A stretch of DNA of 27,639 nt from Streptococcus vestibularis ATCC 49124 (GCF_000188295.1 NZ_GL831112.1:1716456-1744094), one strand, 5' to 3'; shown: positions 15,706-25,123, counted from the first letter of the stretch. Numbers and translations are program-made. Notes: a model not told the origin generated them from the letters alone.

Positions 15706-16161
15706 ATGTCTCAACTTACCCTCGTTTATATTAGTCTAAGCGGTAATACCCAAAGCTTTGTCAAACGTATGTCTGACTATTTATCCCTCAACCACGGGAT
15801 TGAATGTCGCCAAATCAATATTAAAGAGCTTAATCATGAAACCTTCCAAGTAGATGACCCCTTTGTCGCACTCTTGCCAACCTACCTTGAAGGAGGAAAT
15901 GGCGTTGACAATGGAGATGTTGAAATCCTAACCAATCCACTGGGTGACTTTATCGCAGCCCATGGCAATCACAAACGTTGCTTTGGTATCATCGGTTCTG
16001 GCAACCGTAACTTCAATAACCAGTACTGCCTAACCGCCAAACAGTACAGTCAACGTTTTGGCTTTCCAATGTTGGGAGACTTCGAGCTACGCGGTACACA
16101 GTCCGATATCGAACGTCTGGCACCTATTATCCTAGAAGCACAAAAGAACTTTAATTTGTAA
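15706..16161 (+). CDS. nrdI: Ribonucleotide reductase assembly flavoprotein NrdI
   Basis: 151 residues from the ATG at 15706, chosen for AAAGAGGA about 5 nt upstream; the frame is open further upstream, but that part contains the promoter. NrdI is a flavodoxin-like FMN protein that supplies the oxidant used to build the Mn-tyrosyl radical cofactor of NrdF in class Ib ribonucleotide reductase. The FMN phosphate loop is SLSGNTQSF (about 9-17). [17 protein letters not shown] and [15 protein letters not shown] are the other flavin loops. Unlike in enteric bacteria it is not next to nrdE or nrdF here. A terminator follows. Confidence 0.95.
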   Translation: MSQLTLVYISLSGNTQSFVKRMSDYLSLNHGIECRQINIKELNHETFQVDDPFVALLPTYLEGGNGVDNGDVEILTNPLGDFIAAHGNHKRCFGIIGSGNRNFNNQYCLTAKQYSQRFGFPMLGDFELRGTQSDIERLAPIILEAQKNFNL

Positions 16162-17274
16162 AACAAGAGCAAAAAAGCCCTGATAGTGGCTTTTTCTCTT
16201 GCTTAATTTTTTCGTGTTTTTTGATTCCAAAGCATCTAGCCAAGGTCATAAGAATCAGACCAGCTAAAGTTACTGACACAGATTCATCTGAACCAGTGTT
16301 TGGCAAGGCCTTAACTGAACTTAAACCTTGAGTTTCTTGTACTTGAGCTTGAGGCAAGATAACGACTTGAGCGTTTGACAACTGGCTAGCTGGGGCAGGT
16401 TTAGCCACGCTGGCAACTACAGTAGCTTTTGATATCTCACGCTTAGATTGGTCCGTCGTCTCAACACCTTTTGGTGACTTCTCAGATTCTTTATTAGTCG
16501 TATCATCAACTTGATTTGCTTTTTCCTTAACACTCAAACGGTACTCTGCAAATCCTGCTTGTGTTGATGGTCCATTATGGTCATAAGCAGCCATATCAAT
16601 TAGATCTTTATCCGCAATATCTGACTTAGTATCATTTTTTTCAAGCTTGGCCTTACTATTGACAACTTTCCATTTGCCGTCCGTATCAGTAAAGGTCTTG
16701 TTGACAATCTTATAAGGATTGTAATAGTAATCACCAGTCTGAGCATTACGCACATTGACATTGATAATGTTAATCTTAGCAGCCTTAACCATATGATCCA
16801 AAAATTCTAGACCATAGTTAAACTCGTGGTTTCCAAGCGTTTCAGCATCGTAACCAAGCATCTCAAAAGCCTTGTACATAGGGTGAGTCTCACCTTGGGC
16901 AACAGGATCAATCAAGGCCTTATAAGCTCCAAAAATAATTCCCTGAATCGTATCCCCACTGTCCACCAAGACCGTATTGGGATTGGTTTCACGGGCTTTT
17001 TTGATAAGGACATCAGTTTTAGACAGACCAACGGTTTGAGACGGCTTATCTTGATAATAGTCATAGTTAACCAAGTTGGTATGAAGGTCTGTTGTTGACA
17101 AAATCTACATATCAACTGTCTGCTCCTCATGAGCGGGCTCTGTAACAGTTTCAGTAGAGGTCGTTACTACTGGTGCCTTTCCTCATCAACATCCCCTACA
17201 ACTTGTGGTACAGTCAAGAGAGCAACAAGTCCCAAAACCACAGCAGATTGAATCACATAACGATTCGTTTTCAT
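16151..17274 (-). pseudogene. Broken LPXTG-anchored 5'-nucleotidase / 2',3'-cyclic phosphodiesterase
   Basis: Remnant of a cell-wall-anchored metallophosphoesterase (CpdB/UshA-like) that would release nucleosides outside the cell; intact relatives are about 800 residues. An ATG at 17274 with GGAAG upstream opens a signal peptide (MKTNRYVIQSAVVLGLVALL) that is frameshifted near 17185 and stops. The correct frame then has a TAG at 17107-17105, just before the metal motif STTDLHTNL. DSGDTIQG and TLGNHEFNYG follow, so part of the catalytic domain survives. After TFTDTDGK about 400-500 residues seem deleted. The rest runs WKVVNSKAKLE, GFAEYRLS, a Ser/Lys-rich stalk and LPNTG with its membrane tail. 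The frame lost its natural stop, reads through the terminator and overlaps nrdI by 11 bp. Confidence 0.88.
16164..16201. terminator. Bidirectional terminator between nrdI and the decayed nucleotidase gene
   Basis: CAAGAG-c-AAAAA..GCC pairs with GGC-TTTTT-CTCTTG around an 8- to 9-nt loop. The A and T tracts let it act on both strands. The minus-strand frame of the decayed gene runs through it. Confidence 0.8.
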
Positions 17275-17412
17275 TAAAAATCTTCCACTTTTATAAAGAT
17301 AATACAATTATATTTAATCTAAATAAGAGTATAAACTTTTTTAAAAATGCTCAATTTTTCATGCAAAAGAAAAGCCAAGATCAAACCTCAGCCTAAAAGT
17401 GTCAAATACAAA

Positions 17413-17435
17413 AAAGTTGGAACAAAGCCAACTTT
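17413..17435 (-). terminator. Terminator of the DUF3013-nudix-prmA-rsmE operon
   Basis: A perfect 8-bp stem (AAAGTTGG / CCAACTTT) with a 7-nt loop, just after the rsmE stop. On the minus strand TTTTTTGT follows. Confidence 0.8.
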
Positions 17436-17438
17436 CTC

Positions 17439-18182
17439 TTAGTTATTCAATTCTAGGGCATAACTCACACTGCTCAAAGCGTAGAGGGGAGCTGTTTCCG
17501 TCCGCATAATACGCGGTCCAAGGCCAACCTTAACGCCACCAGCTTCTTCAAATGCATCAATCTCAGACGGAGAAATACCACCTTCTGGTCCAAAGATAAA
17601 GAGAATTTTCTGACCACTCTCTACATGAGCCAACTCACGAGCTAGAGTAGCCAACTCGCCTGCTTTGGCTGTTTCCTCATAGGCGATAAAAATCTTATCA
17701 AAATTATCTAATTCTGATAGAAATTCTCCCTTCTTCTCGAACAATCTGACTTCTGGAACACGATTACGCTTGGATTGTTCTGCAGCTCCTAGAGCAATTT
17801 TGTCAAGCTTATCTTCCTTCTTGGCAAGCTTCTTACCATCCCACTTAACCACAGACCAGTCGGCAGGGAAGCCCCAAATAGCCTGAGCTCCAAGCTCTGT
17901 TGCCTTTTGTGTCACCAGCTCCAACTTGTCTCCCTTGGGAAAACCAGAAGCAATGGTTACAGATACAGGCATCTCAACATTCTCATTTAAAACTTCAATC
18001 ACTTCCAAGACATGATTCTCACGGTCAGTCACACGTGCAAGATACTTGATACCGTCTTCAAAAACCAAGACAACCTGATCATCCTCTGCTAAACGCATAA
18101 CGTTAAACATATGCTTCACAGTATCCTTGTCTTTGATGATTACTGGATTTTCCATCTGCCCCTTTATAAAATATTGTTGCAT
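17439..18182 (-). CDS. rsmE: 16S rRNA (uracil-1498-N3)-methyltransferase
   Basis: 247 residues. It methylates U1498 of 16S rRNA in the 30S decoding region, using S-adenosylmethionine. There is an N-terminal PUA-like domain (about 1-70). The SPOUT methyltransferase domain carries the knot motifs FIFGPEGGISPSEIDAF (about 194-210) and LGPRIMRTETAPLYAL (about 222-237). The ATG follows the prmA stop directly (TAAATG), and its ribosome site GGAGG is formed by the last two Gly codons of prmA, so the genes are translationally coupled. Confidence 0.95.
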   Translation of the reverse strand: MQQYFIKGQMENPVIIKDKDTVKHMFNVMRLAEDDQVVLVFEDGIKYLARVTDRENHVLEVIEVLNENVEMPVSVTIASGFPKGDKLELVTQKATELGAQAIWGFPADWSVVKWDGKKLAKKEDKLDKIALGAAEQSKRNRVPEVRLFEKKGEFLSELDNFDKIFIAYEETAKAGELATLARELAHVESGQKILFIFGPEGGISPSEIDAFEEAGGVKVGLGPRIMRTETAPLYALSSVSYALELNN

Positions 18183-19136
18183 TTAGCCTCCAATCACACC
18201 TGAAATATCATCTGTCTTCTTGAAGACACAAGCATTCCACTCTCCCTGAACCATGTGAGTTTCTAGGAAGAAACCTGCTTTCTCAGCCGATGTACGCACC
18301 ATATCCCATTTTTCAGAGATAATCCCTGACATAATCAAATAACCTTCGTCCTTAACCAAACGGTAGGCATCTTCCGTCAGATGAATGAGAATGTCCGCCA
18401 AAATATTAGCCACGATAACATCAGATTCTTGAGTCACACCCTTCAAAAGATCTCCCGTAGCAACGTGGATATTTTCCATGCTAGGATTCATATCAATGTT
18501 TTCCTGTGCCACTCGAACTGCTACGTCGTCAAGGTCATAGGCATAGATTTCCTTAGCTCCCAGAAGAGAGCTAGCAATCGAGAGGACACCCGATCCAGTT
18601 CCCACATCAATCACAGTCTCGCCACCACGAAGCACCTGTTCGAGTGCAAAAAGGCTCATCTTAGTCGTTGGATGTGTCCCTGTTCCAAAGGCCATGCCAG
18701 GATCTAGCTTGATAATCTTCTCACCCACTGATGCCTCATAATCTGTCCATGACGGTACAATGGTTAAATCATGAGTAATTCGTGCTGGTTCATAGTATTT
18801 TTTCCAATTCTCAGCCCAATCTTCTTCAACCAATTCTTGAGTAGCCAAGTGAATATCTCCCGTTTCAAGACCAAAATCCGTCAACTCAGCCAAACGCTCA
18901 TTAACCTGCTTAGTAATGGCCTCGATATCTACTGATTCCGGATAATAAGCCGTAATTTTAACTGTCTCAACCTGCTCAACCTCAGGATAAAGTTCCCCAA
19001 AACGGTCCGCATTTTCCAAATAATCTGCACTATCATCAATAGCCACACCTTGACTACCAGATTCAATTAAAATATTAGAAGCCGCCTCTTCGACCTCACG
19101 ATTAACCTCAATCGTTAATTCTTGCCATTTGTCCAT
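18183..19136 (-). CDS. prmA: Ribosomal protein L11 methyltransferase
   Basis: 317 residues, the normal family length. It trimethylates lysine and the N-terminus of ribosomal protein L11 (RplK). The N-terminal substrate-binding domain covers about 1-110. The Rossmann-type methyltransferase domain shows [15 protein letters not shown] (144-158), the S-adenosylmethionine-binding [11 protein letters not shown] (177-187), and [10 protein letters not shown] in the NxxL active-site position. The start overlaps nothing but follows the Nudix stop directly (TAAATG). The prmA-rsmE pair is widely conserved. Confidence 0.96.
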   Translation of the reverse strand: MDKWQELTIEVNREVEEAASNILIESGSQGVAIDDSADYLENADRFGELYPEVEQVETVKITAYYPESVDIEAITKQVNERLAELTDFGLETGDIHLATQELVEEDWAENWKKYYEPARITHDLTIVPSWTDYEASVGEKIIKLDPGMAFGTGTHPTTKMSLFALEQVLRGGETVIDVGTGSGVLSIASSLLGAKEIYAYDLDDVAVRVAQENIDMNPSMENIHVATGDLLKGVTQESDVIVANILADILIHLTEDAYRLVKDEGYLIMSGIISEKWDMVRTSAEKAGFFLETHMVQGEWNACVFKKTDDISGVIGG

Positions 19137-19583
19137 TTAATTCTCCGTTTCCTTTCCTACTAAATAGTCTTTAAAGCGTTCCTGCAACTGGGGAATGACA
19201 CCTTCTACTTTTATAAAATCCTCTACAGGCATTAGCTTAAATGCCTGTCCCTCGTCACCAAAACGAATCTCACGATACTGCTCTTGGCTAATTCGGCCAA
19301 CCACAAAGACAGCTGACCTATCTTTATCCAACATACTAGGATAGATTTTCGACCAAATAATCGATTCCTCTGTCAAAGTCAATCCCAGCTCCTCCCAGAC
19401 CTCACGTTGAAGACATTCAAGAGGCGTTTCTTGACCTTCTCTTCCACCACCTGGCAACTCCCACATATTGGGCCAAGGAATATCTGGTTTATTATCTCTG
19501 AGAATGACCAAAATACTTTGCTCTACGAGTAAGGCAGCCTTAACACCTGTAAAATCAAATTGATCTTTTAAATAAGCATCCAT
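19137..19583 (-). CDS. Nudix hydrolase
   Basis: 148 residues with a complete Nudix box at 46-68 (G-x5-E-x7-REVWEELGL), which binds Mg2+ and cleaves nucleoside diphosphates linked to another group. WELPGGG before the box is typical of NTP-pyrophosphatase and MutT-like members. The substrate cannot be told; house-cleaning of damaged nucleotides is the common guess. AAGGGAG lies about 9 nt before the ATG. It begins 15 bp after the DUF3013 gene and ends flush against prmA. Confidence 0.92.
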   Translation of the reverse strand: MDAYLKDQFDFTGVKAALLVEQSILVILRDNKPDIPWPNMWELPGGGREGQETPLECLQREVWEELGLTLTEESIIWSKIYPSMLDKDRSAVFVVGRISQEQYREIRFGDEGQAFKLMPVEDFIKVEGVIPQLQERFKDYLVGKETEN

Positions 19584-19598
19584 CCCTTTTCGCTCCCT

Positions 19599-20069
19599 TT
19601 AATACCTTGGATAAGCAAAAAATTCCTTCTCTTCAAGTTGAGCTTTCCCTTTTTCAAATGCATCTTTGTCCCAAGCCAAACCAAATTCCTCAGGTCCATC
19701 ATCAGATAGAAAATCCATCAAGTCACTCAAGCCTTCTGTTGCTACCTCATTTAGGGTTTCTGCAAAATAAGCTAAAAACTCACGGGATAGACCTTTCTTA
19801 GGTTCATATGGGATTGTCACTAGGTAGTCCTCTTCATCAAAACGCGATTTTGCTGGATTGTAAAAGAGCACGTAGTCCTCAAAAATGACATCTTCATCAG
19901 ACACTTCACCCTTATCATCAATAGTCTCCACATTGCTACTGTTTTGTGCTTCTAGTATAAACGTTACTTCTACAGCGTGATTCTTTTTATCCCAGTCCAT
20001 AGCGAAATCATAGTCCAGGTGCTTATCCAATTCTTCTTCTAATACTGACAAAAAGCCGAATTTAGCCAT
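19599..20069 (-). CDS. DUF3013 family protein
   Basis: 156-residue acidic cytosolic protein (many Asp and Glu, no membrane segment), recognisable as DUF3013, a family of streptococci and relatives with no known function. Visible stretches are VTIPYEPKKGLSREFLAYFAETLNEV (about 83-108) and LMDFLSDDGPEEFGLAWD (about 117-134). It is the first gene of the unit with nudix, prmA and rsmE; GAGGAAAAC precedes the start. The linkage to ribosome-modifying enzymes is only positional. Confidence 0.85.
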   Translation of the reverse strand: MAKFGFLSVLEEELDKHLDYDFAMDWDKKNHAVEVTFILEAQNSSNVETIDDKGEVSDEDVIFEDYVLFYNPAKSRFDEEDYLVTIPYEPKKGLSREFLAYFAETLNEVATEGLSDLMDFLSDDGPEEFGLAWDKDAFEKGKAQLEEKEFFAYPRY

Positions 20070-20102
20070 TTGTTTTCCTCGTTCTTTCTTATTATTCCCT
20101 TT

Positions 20103-20111
20103 ATTTTAGCA
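20103..20111 (-). promoter_or_regulatory. Extended -10 promoter of the DUF3013 operon
   Basis: TGCTAAAAT on the minus strand, 33 bp before the start codon. The -35 region is only T-rich. Confidence 0.55.
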
Positions 20112-20125
20112 TAAAAGGAGCCAAT

Positions 20126-20154
20126 AAAAAACAGAGTAGGCTGTCCCACTCTGT
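20126..20154 (-). terminator. pyrG terminator
   Basis: On the minus strand ACAGAGTGGG-acag-CCTACTCTGT is followed by TTTTTATT, just past the pyrG stop. Confidence 0.88.
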
Positions 20155-20163
20155 CCTAGTTTA

Positions 20164-21768
20164 TTATTTAGCATTTTCAACCGCTGCTGTCACAAAGGCA
20201 GTGTAAAGTTCTTCAGCATGGTTTGGACGGCTATGGTATTCTGGGTGGTATTGAGCTGCCACAAAGAATTTCTTGTCTGGGAGTTCTACAACTTCCATCA
20301 AACGATTATCTGGTGACACACCTGAGAATACAAAGCCCTCAGCCTCAAACTGTTCACGGAACTTAGTATTAAATTCATAACGGTGACGGTGACGACGTTG
20401 AACAACTTCTTGGTTGCCATAAGCTGCAGCAGCCTTAGAACCTGGTTTCAACTTACATGGGTAAAGACCGAGACGAAGAGTACCACCCATGTCTTCAATG
20501 TCAATTTGATCACGCATAATATCGATAATTGGATATTTTGTGTTTGGATCAAGCTCAGCTGAATTAGCGCCATCCAAGTGAAGGACATGACGAGCAAACT
20601 CAATACATGTCAATTGCATACCGAGACAGACACCTAACATTGGCACATCATTTTCACGTGCATAACGAATAGCTTGAATCTTACCTTCAGTACCACGTTG
20701 ACCGAAACCACCAGGAACGATGATACCATCAGCGTCAGCCAAACGAGAAGCAACATTTTCAGCAGTCAAATCATTAGCATTGACCCAGTCAATATCAATG
20801 GCAGTATCATTTGCCAAACCAGAGTGTTTAAGTGCCTCAACCACTGACAAGTAAGCATCGTGAAGCTCCACATACTTACCGACAAGAGCAATCTTAGTTG
20901 TCTTCTTAAGATTAAGTACCTTATCAACCATAGCAGACCACTCTGTCATATCTGCAGCTGGAGCATCCAGTTTCAAATGATCACAAACGATTTGATCCAT
21001 ACCTTGAGCCTGCATATTAAGTGGCACTTGATAGATATGTTCCACGTCGAGTGATTCGATAACAGCCTCAGGTGCAACATCACAGAACTGAGCCAATTTA
21101 TTCTTGATTCCTTGACCAGCAGGTTGTTCTGTACGAATAACCAACATATTTGGTTGGATACCCAAACCACGCAATTCCTTAACAGAGTGTTGCGTTGGCT
21201 TTGTCTTCATTTCACCAGCAGCCTTCAAATAAGGAAGAAGCGTTGTGTGGATATACATAACATTGTCAGAACCCACATCAGCCTTCATTTGACGAAGCGC
21301 TTCAAGGAATGGAAGACTTTCAATATCACCAACCGTACCACCAACTTCAGTGATAATGACATCTGAATCAGTCGTTGTCGCTGCACGCTTAATCTTGTCT
21401 TTCAAAGCATCTGTGATATGAGGAATTACCTGAACAGTCGCACCTAGATACTCACCTTTACGTTCCTTACGCAACACCTCACTATAAATCTTACCAGTAG
21501 TAACGTTAGAGTATTTATTAAGATTGATATCAATAAAACGCTCGTAGTGACCAAGGTCAAGGTCAGTTTCAGCACCATCATCAGTGACATAAACTTCACC
21601 ATGTTGGTAAGGACTCATTGTCCCTGGATCAATATTGATGTAAGGATCGAATTTTTGAATCGTTACCTTAAGACCACGGTTCTTAAGCAAACGTCCAAGA
21701 CTCGCAGCTACAATCCCTTTACCAATTGAAGATACCACACCACCAGTGACGAAAATATATTTTGTCAT
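20164..21768 (-). CDS. pyrG: CTP synthase
   Basis: 534 residues from the ATG at 21768, chosen for AAGGAG six bases upstream; the frame is open 60 bases further, but in leader RNA. The enzyme makes CTP from UTP, ATP and glutamine. The N-terminal amidoligase domain opens with [18 protein letters not shown] (P-loop, 9-18). The C-terminal class I glutamine amidotransferase domain shows GGFGQRG (353-359), the nucleophile Cys381 in GVCLGMQ and the catalytic HPE in [11 protein letters not shown]. It is a single-gene unit behind a 209-nt leader with the hallmarks of CTP-dependent attenuation. Confidence 0.97.
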   Translation of the reverse strand: MTKYIFVTGGVVSSIGKGIVAASLGRLLKNRGLKVTIQKFDPYINIDPGTMSPYQHGEVYVTDDGAETDLDLGHYERFIDINLNKYSNVTTGKIYSEVLRKERKGEYLGATVQVIPHITDALKDKIKRAATTTDSDVIITEVGGTVGDIESLPFLEALRQMKADVGSDNVMYIHTTLLPYLKAAGEMKTKPTQHSVKELRGLGIQPNMLVIRTEQPAGQGIKNKLAQFCDVAPEAVIESLDVEHIYQVPLNMQAQGMDQIVCDHLKLDAPAADMTEWSAMVDKVLNLKKTTKIALVGKYVELHDAYLSVVEALKHSGLANDTAIDIDWVNANDLTAENVASRLADADGIIVPGGFGQRGTEGKIQAIRYARENDVPMLGVCLGMQLTCIEFARHVLHLDGANSAELDPNTKYPIIDIMRDQIDIEDMGGTLRLGLYPCKLKPGSKAAAAYGNQEVVQRRHRHRYEFNTKFREQFEAEGFVFSGVSPDNRLMEVVELPDKKFFVAAQYHPEYHSRPNHAEELYTAFVTAAVENAK

Positions 21769-21918
21769 ATTAACTCCTTTAATATAATGTAAAACCATAA
21801 AAAATAGCAAATTGATTACCGTATTCAATAATCAAAATAATCCTTTACCAATGCCCAACATGAGTACTATTCAGTAACTCAATATCAACAAAACCAGTAA
21901 ATGACTAAAAACAAAAAT

Positions 21919-21946
21919 GACCCCCAAGAGTTTTACTCTGGGAGCC
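21919..21946 (-). terminator. pyrG leader attenuator hairpin
   Basis: On the minus strand GGCTCCCAGAGT pairs with ACTCTTGGGGGTC (one bulged T) and is followed by ATTTTTGTTTTT. The 5' arm contains the C/U-rich GGCUCCC that a run of extra G residues at the RNA 5' end could pair with, which would prevent termination. Confidence 0.85.
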
Positions 21947-21960
21947 TTAATCACGACCTC

Positions 21961-22012
21961 TTCAAAAGAGGTGCCCGATAAATAGTCTAAACTATCCAAG
22001 ACCATTTGTCAA
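21961..22012 (-). promoter_or_regulatory. pyrG promoter and CTP-sensing start site
   Basis: Perfect TTGACA (22007-22012), 17-bp spacer, TAGACT (21984-21989), then seven bases and a GGGC start (21976-21973). Starting with GGGC is the feature used in Gram-positive pyrG genes: at low CTP the polymerase stalls before C4 and slips, adding G residues that act as the antiterminator. A small hairpin (ACCTCTT-ttg-AAGAGGT) follows the start. Confidence 0.85.
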
Positions 22013-22019
22013 TAAAAAC

Positions 22020-22595
22020 TTAGTCGTTTGACTCATCCTCATAGTCATCATCATCATCTTCTTCTGACAACTCAACATCATCCAAATCGTCATCTGGAAT
22101 AATTTCATTCAACTCAGAGTCATAAGATTCCACTTCGGCTTTCTCATCATCTTCGCTATCGTCGTCATATTCAAGACTATCAGAATCAGGTGTGAAGTTT
22201 TCATCTTCTGGATCATCATCATTATAATCGATAGCATCTTCATCACCATCCATGAAGGCATTAACTTTCTTATTCTTACGTTTTGGTGCATTTTCATCAG
22301 TATCTTCCAATGTGATGACCTCTTCATCGATTTCATCAATTGCGTACCATGAACGCAAGCCCCATTTGTTATCACCTAGTGGAATGAAACTTCCATCCGT
22401 ATTCAAATCTGAATAAAAGAATGGCAAAGCACTACGGATATCAGCATCCGATTTTTCTAAGTAATTTTGAATTTCATTGACTAAATCGTTGAAATACATT
22501 TCATTATCACGACCACGTGTTTCTAAGATAGCACGGGCCACTTCAATCATTGATAATTCACTTTTTTCTTGTCCAGCAAATACGTCTAGTTCCAA
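22020..22595 (-). CDS. rpoE: RNA polymerase delta subunit
   Basis: 191 residues. Delta is the small RNA polymerase subunit of Firmicutes; it speeds enzyme recycling and lowers nonspecific DNA binding. The N-terminal HARE-HTH domain (about 14-82: [27 protein letters not shown]) ends with [16 protein letters not shown]. The rest is a long disordered tail made mostly of Asp and Glu, as in the family. The start codon is TTG (22595): GAAGGAG lies 7 nt upstream and the sequence [15 protein letters not shown] fits the family N-terminus. It has its own promoter and lies upstream of the pyrG promoter, the usual rpoE-pyrG order. Confidence 0.96.
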   Translation of the reverse strand: MELDVFAGQEKSELSMIEVARAILETRGRDNEMYFNDLVNEIQNYLEKSDADIRSALPFFYSDLNTDGSFIPLGDNKWGLRSWYAIDEIDEEVITLEDTDENAPKRKNKKVNAFMDGDEDAIDYNDDDPEDENFTPDSDSLEYDDDSEDDEKAEVESYDSELNEIIPDDDLDDVELSEEDDDDDYEDESND

Positions 22596-22670
22596 AGTGG
22601 TTCTCCTTCATTCTTACTCAAGCTACTTTCCATCAGAAATAGCTCAGCAATCAATTTTTCGCTACCTTTT

Positions 22671-22699
22671 ATTTTACGCTAAAAAGAGTCAATAGTCAA
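22671..22699 (-). promoter_or_regulatory. rpoE promoter
   Basis: TTGACT (22694-22699), 17-bp spacer, TAAAAT (22671-22676). A second TTGACT sits in the spacer at a distance too short to use. The 5' UTR is about 70 nt. Confidence 0.8.
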
Positions 22700-22715
22700 A
22701 GCATTTATAGAAGAA

Positions 22716-22745
22716 AAAATCAAGTCTCAACAGAAACTTGATTTT
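22716..22745 (-). terminator. tig terminator
   Basis: AAAATCAAGT pairs with ACTTGATTTT around a 10-nt loop; it lies 8 bases after the tig stop. On the minus strand it reads into TTTTTTC. Confidence 0.85.
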
Positions 22746-22752
22746 AGTCATA

Positions 22753-24036
22753 TTATTTAACTTTTGCTGTGCTTGTGATAACTTCAACAGCTTTCTTCAT
22801 AGTGATATCGTGTTTAAGCATTTCAGGTGAAAGAAGTGCAGAAACTTGTGATACTTCCATGTTGTACTCAGCTGCAAGATCGTTGATTTCTTTTTGGATT
22901 TCTTCTTCTGTAGCGTCGAATCCTTCAGCAGCAGCAACAGCTTCGATAACAAGGTTAGTTTTCACACGTTTGTCAGCGTCAGCTTCATATTGTTTGTGAA
23001 GATCTTCTTGAGTTGTACCAGTGATTTGGAAGTACATTTCAGGAGAGATACCTTGACGTTGCATGTTACCCATGAATTCGTTCATAGCACGGTGAACTTC
23101 GTCTTCAACCATTTCTGCTGGCAATTCAACGATTTCAGCGTTTTCAACAGCCAAATCAAGTGCAGCACCTTCAACAGCGTCATCATATGCGATTTCTTTA
23201 GCTGCTTCAAGTTCTTTACGATATTTAGCTTTCAACTCATCAAGAGTTTCAACTTCATCGTCAAGATCCTTAGCCAACTCATCATCAAGAGCAGGAACTT
23301 CTTTAGCTTTAACTTCGTTAACTTTAGTAACAAATACAGCAGCTTTACCTGCAAGGTCAGAAGCTTGATAGTCTTCTGGGAAAGTAACTTTAACTTCTAC
23401 TTCATCACCAGCTTTTGCTCCAACCAATTGGTCTTCGAATCCTGGGATAAATTGACCTGAACCAAGTTCAAGAGAGTGGTTTTCACCTTTACCACCGTCA
23501 AATTCAACACCATCTACTGAACCAACAAAGTCGATAACAACAGTGTCGCCATTTTCAGCTGCACCTTCTTTAACGACCAATTCAGCCAAGTTTCTGCGTT
23601 CGTTTTCAAGCTTAGCATCAACTTCTTCATCAGTAACTTCTTTAGAAGCTTCAACTGAAACTTCAAGATCTTTATATGCACCAAGTTTTACTTCAGGTTT
23701 TGTAACAACTTCTGCAGTAAGTGTCCAATCTTGACCTTTTTCAATTGATTTTACATCAATTTTTGGTTGTGCAACAACATCAAGATCAAGTTCAGCAATC
23801 GCTGCTTCATAAGCTGATGGAAGAATTGCATTCAAAGCATCGTCGTAAAGAGCTTCTTCACCAAATTTTTGGTTAAATACGGCACGAGGCATGTGTCCTT
23901 TTCGGAAACCTGGTACGTTCAAATTCTTTTTAACCTTGTTAAACGCTTGATCCAAAGCTGGTTGAATTTTATCTTGACCGATAGTAAATGTCACCACACC
24001 ACGGTTAGTGGCTGTGTTTTCAAATGATACAGACAT
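22753..24036 (-). CDS. tig: Trigger factor
   Basis: 427 residues, full length. It is the ribosome-bound chaperone and peptidyl-prolyl isomerase that first meets nascent chains. The ribosome-docking signature GFRKGHMPR lies at 43-51 in the N-terminal domain. The FKBP-type PPIase domain (about 150-245) shows [15 protein letters not shown] and [19 protein letters not shown]. The helical C-terminal chaperone arms follow. AAGGAG lies 9 nt before the ATG. A promoter-like TTTCAA-17-TAAACT sits upstream (about 24078-24106). Confidence 0.97.
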   Translation of the reverse strand: MSVSFENTATNRGVVTFTIGQDKIQPALDQAFNKVKKNLNVPGFRKGHMPRAVFNQKFGEEALYDDALNAILPSAYEAAIAELDLDVVAQPKIDVKSIEKGQDWTLTAEVVTKPEVKLGAYKDLEVSVEASKEVTDEEVDAKLENERRNLAELVVKEGAAENGDTVVIDFVGSVDGVEFDGGKGENHSLELGSGQFIPGFEDQLVGAKAGDEVEVKVTFPEDYQASDLAGKAAVFVTKVNEVKAKEVPALDDELAKDLDDEVETLDELKAKYRKELEAAKEIAYDDAVEGAALDLAVENAEIVELPAEMVEDEVHRAMNEFMGNMQRQGISPEMYFQITGTTQEDLHKQYEADADKRVKTNLVIEAVAAAEGFDATEEEIQKEINDLAAEYNMEVSQVSALLSPEMLKHDITMKKAVEVITSTAKVK

Positions 24037-24077
24037 GTAGTCATTCTCCTTAAAATTTTTTATAGATACAGTTTAGT

Positions 24078-24106
24078 TTACCATATTTCAAAGCCTTTTG
24101 AAAGTT
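24078..24106 (-). promoter_or_regulatory. Probable tig promoter
   Basis: On the minus strand TTTCAA, 17-bp spacer and TAAACT with TGG before it (extended -10 like), about 45 bp before the start codon. The boxes are only fair matches; coordinates may be off by a few bases. Confidence 0.5.
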
Positions 24107-24178
24107 TTTTTCTCCAATTTAATATCAAGAAAATCGTTAGAGACTGCTTCTTTTTACAAATTTTGATAAACTAGAGAT

Positions 24179-25021
24179 ATGAATATTTTACAAAAGTATA
24201 TACAGCAATTTAATTTCGAAGAAAGCCTAATGGTACTTATTTCGAAAGGGATTAAACTTCTCATTCTCCTCATCATCTTTCTTCTTAGTAAAAAGATTAT
24301 CAACTTTTTATTTAAACATACTGTCGGACGTTCACTATCCTGGACCATTCAAACATCCGCCCGTAAAAAAACTATTGAACGCCTACTGCACAATTGCATG
24401 AACTATATCCTTTACTTTTTCCTTGTATACTGGCTTCTAAGTATTTTGGGTGTTCCCGTATCTAGCCTTCTAGCTGGAGCCGGACTTGCCGGTGTTGCCC
24501 TTGGTCTAGGAGCTCAAGGCTTCCTATCAGACGTCGTTAATGGTTTTTTCATCTTATTAGAAAATCAATTTGAAGTTGGTGATTCTGTTGAGGTAGAAGC
24601 CATTACAGGTCTTGTTTCTACTGTGGGTATCCGCACTACTCAGATTCGAGGCTTTGATGGAACACTCCATTTTATACCTAATCGTAATATCAAAATCGTT
24701 TCCAATAAATCTCGTGGAGATATGAGAGCTCAAATTGACATCCCAGTCTATACTTCTACCGATATCAATAAAGTAACAAGCATTATCCAACAAGTTAATA
24801 AAGACAACATTGAAAATTATCCTGAAATTATTGGGACTCCAAATATCATCGGATTAACTTCAAAACCTTCCGGACAACTTGTTTTTCGTGTTGACATTTT
24901 TACAAAAAATGGACAACAAGTCCATATCTATGCAGACTTCTTAAAACTTTACCAAGAAGCTATATTTAAAGAAAAGGTTGAACTTCCAAGAATTACTGGA
25001 AACACAATAGAAGTAAAATAA
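24179..25021 (+). CDS. Mechanosensitive channel, MscS family
   Basis: 280 residues, the size of small-conductance MscS channels, which release solutes on sudden osmotic downshift. Three membrane helices are visible (about 18-40, 72-92, 97-127). The third is the pore helix with the Gly/Ala-rich AGAGLAGVALGLGAQGFLSDVVNG typical of MscS, followed by the beta domain (FEVGDSVEVEAITGLVSTVGIRTTQIRGFDGT and IPNRNI). The N-terminus fits the family, yet no ribosome site precedes the ATG, and a TAAACT -10-like box ends 8 bp before it. The mRNA may therefore be leaderless. A short palindrome (TCTTATAATAAGA) follows the stop but is a weak terminator. Confidence 0.9.
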   Translation: MNILQKYIQQFNFEESLMVLISKGIKLLILLIIFLLSKKIINFLFKHTVGRSLSWTIQTSARKKTIERLLHNCMNYILYFFLVYWLLSILGVPVSSLLAGAGLAGVALGLGAQGFLSDVVNGFFILLENQFEVGDSVEVEAITGLVSTVGIRTTQIRGFDGTLHFIPNRNIKIVSNKSRGDMRAQIDIPVYTSTDINKVTSIIQQVNKDNIENYPEIIGTPNIIGLTSKPSGQLVFRVDIFTKNGQQVHIYADFLKLYQEAIFKEKVELPRITGNTIEVK

Positions 25022-25070
25022 ACAAACTCATCTTATAATAAGAGTCACTAATAATAAACAAATTAACTGA

Positions 25071-25078
25071 TACGAATA
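25071..25078 (+). promoter_or_regulatory. Sequence identical to the ComX (cin) box
   Basis: TACGAATA matches the 8-base cin box of ComX-dependent late competence promoters. It faces right, toward the 3' end of comX on the other strand, so a transcript from it would be antisense to comX. The same 8-mer occurs at 21132-21139 inside pyrG, so chance is a real option. Confidence 0.25.
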
Positions 25079-25123
25079 ATGTCCATAACTATTGAATAAA
25101 ACAAACTAGAGAATAATTTCAAC

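Noticed and set aside
16151..17101. Annotating the nucleotidase frame as an intact 316-residue protein
   Set aside because: The frame lacks its signal peptide, begins after a nonsense codon, misses most of the enzyme and reads through a terminator into nrdI.
21132..21139. Second exact cin-box match (TACGAATA)
   Set aside because: It lies in the middle of pyrG, on the strand opposite to the gene, and the codons explain the sequence (Ile-Arg). It is used only as a measure of chance.
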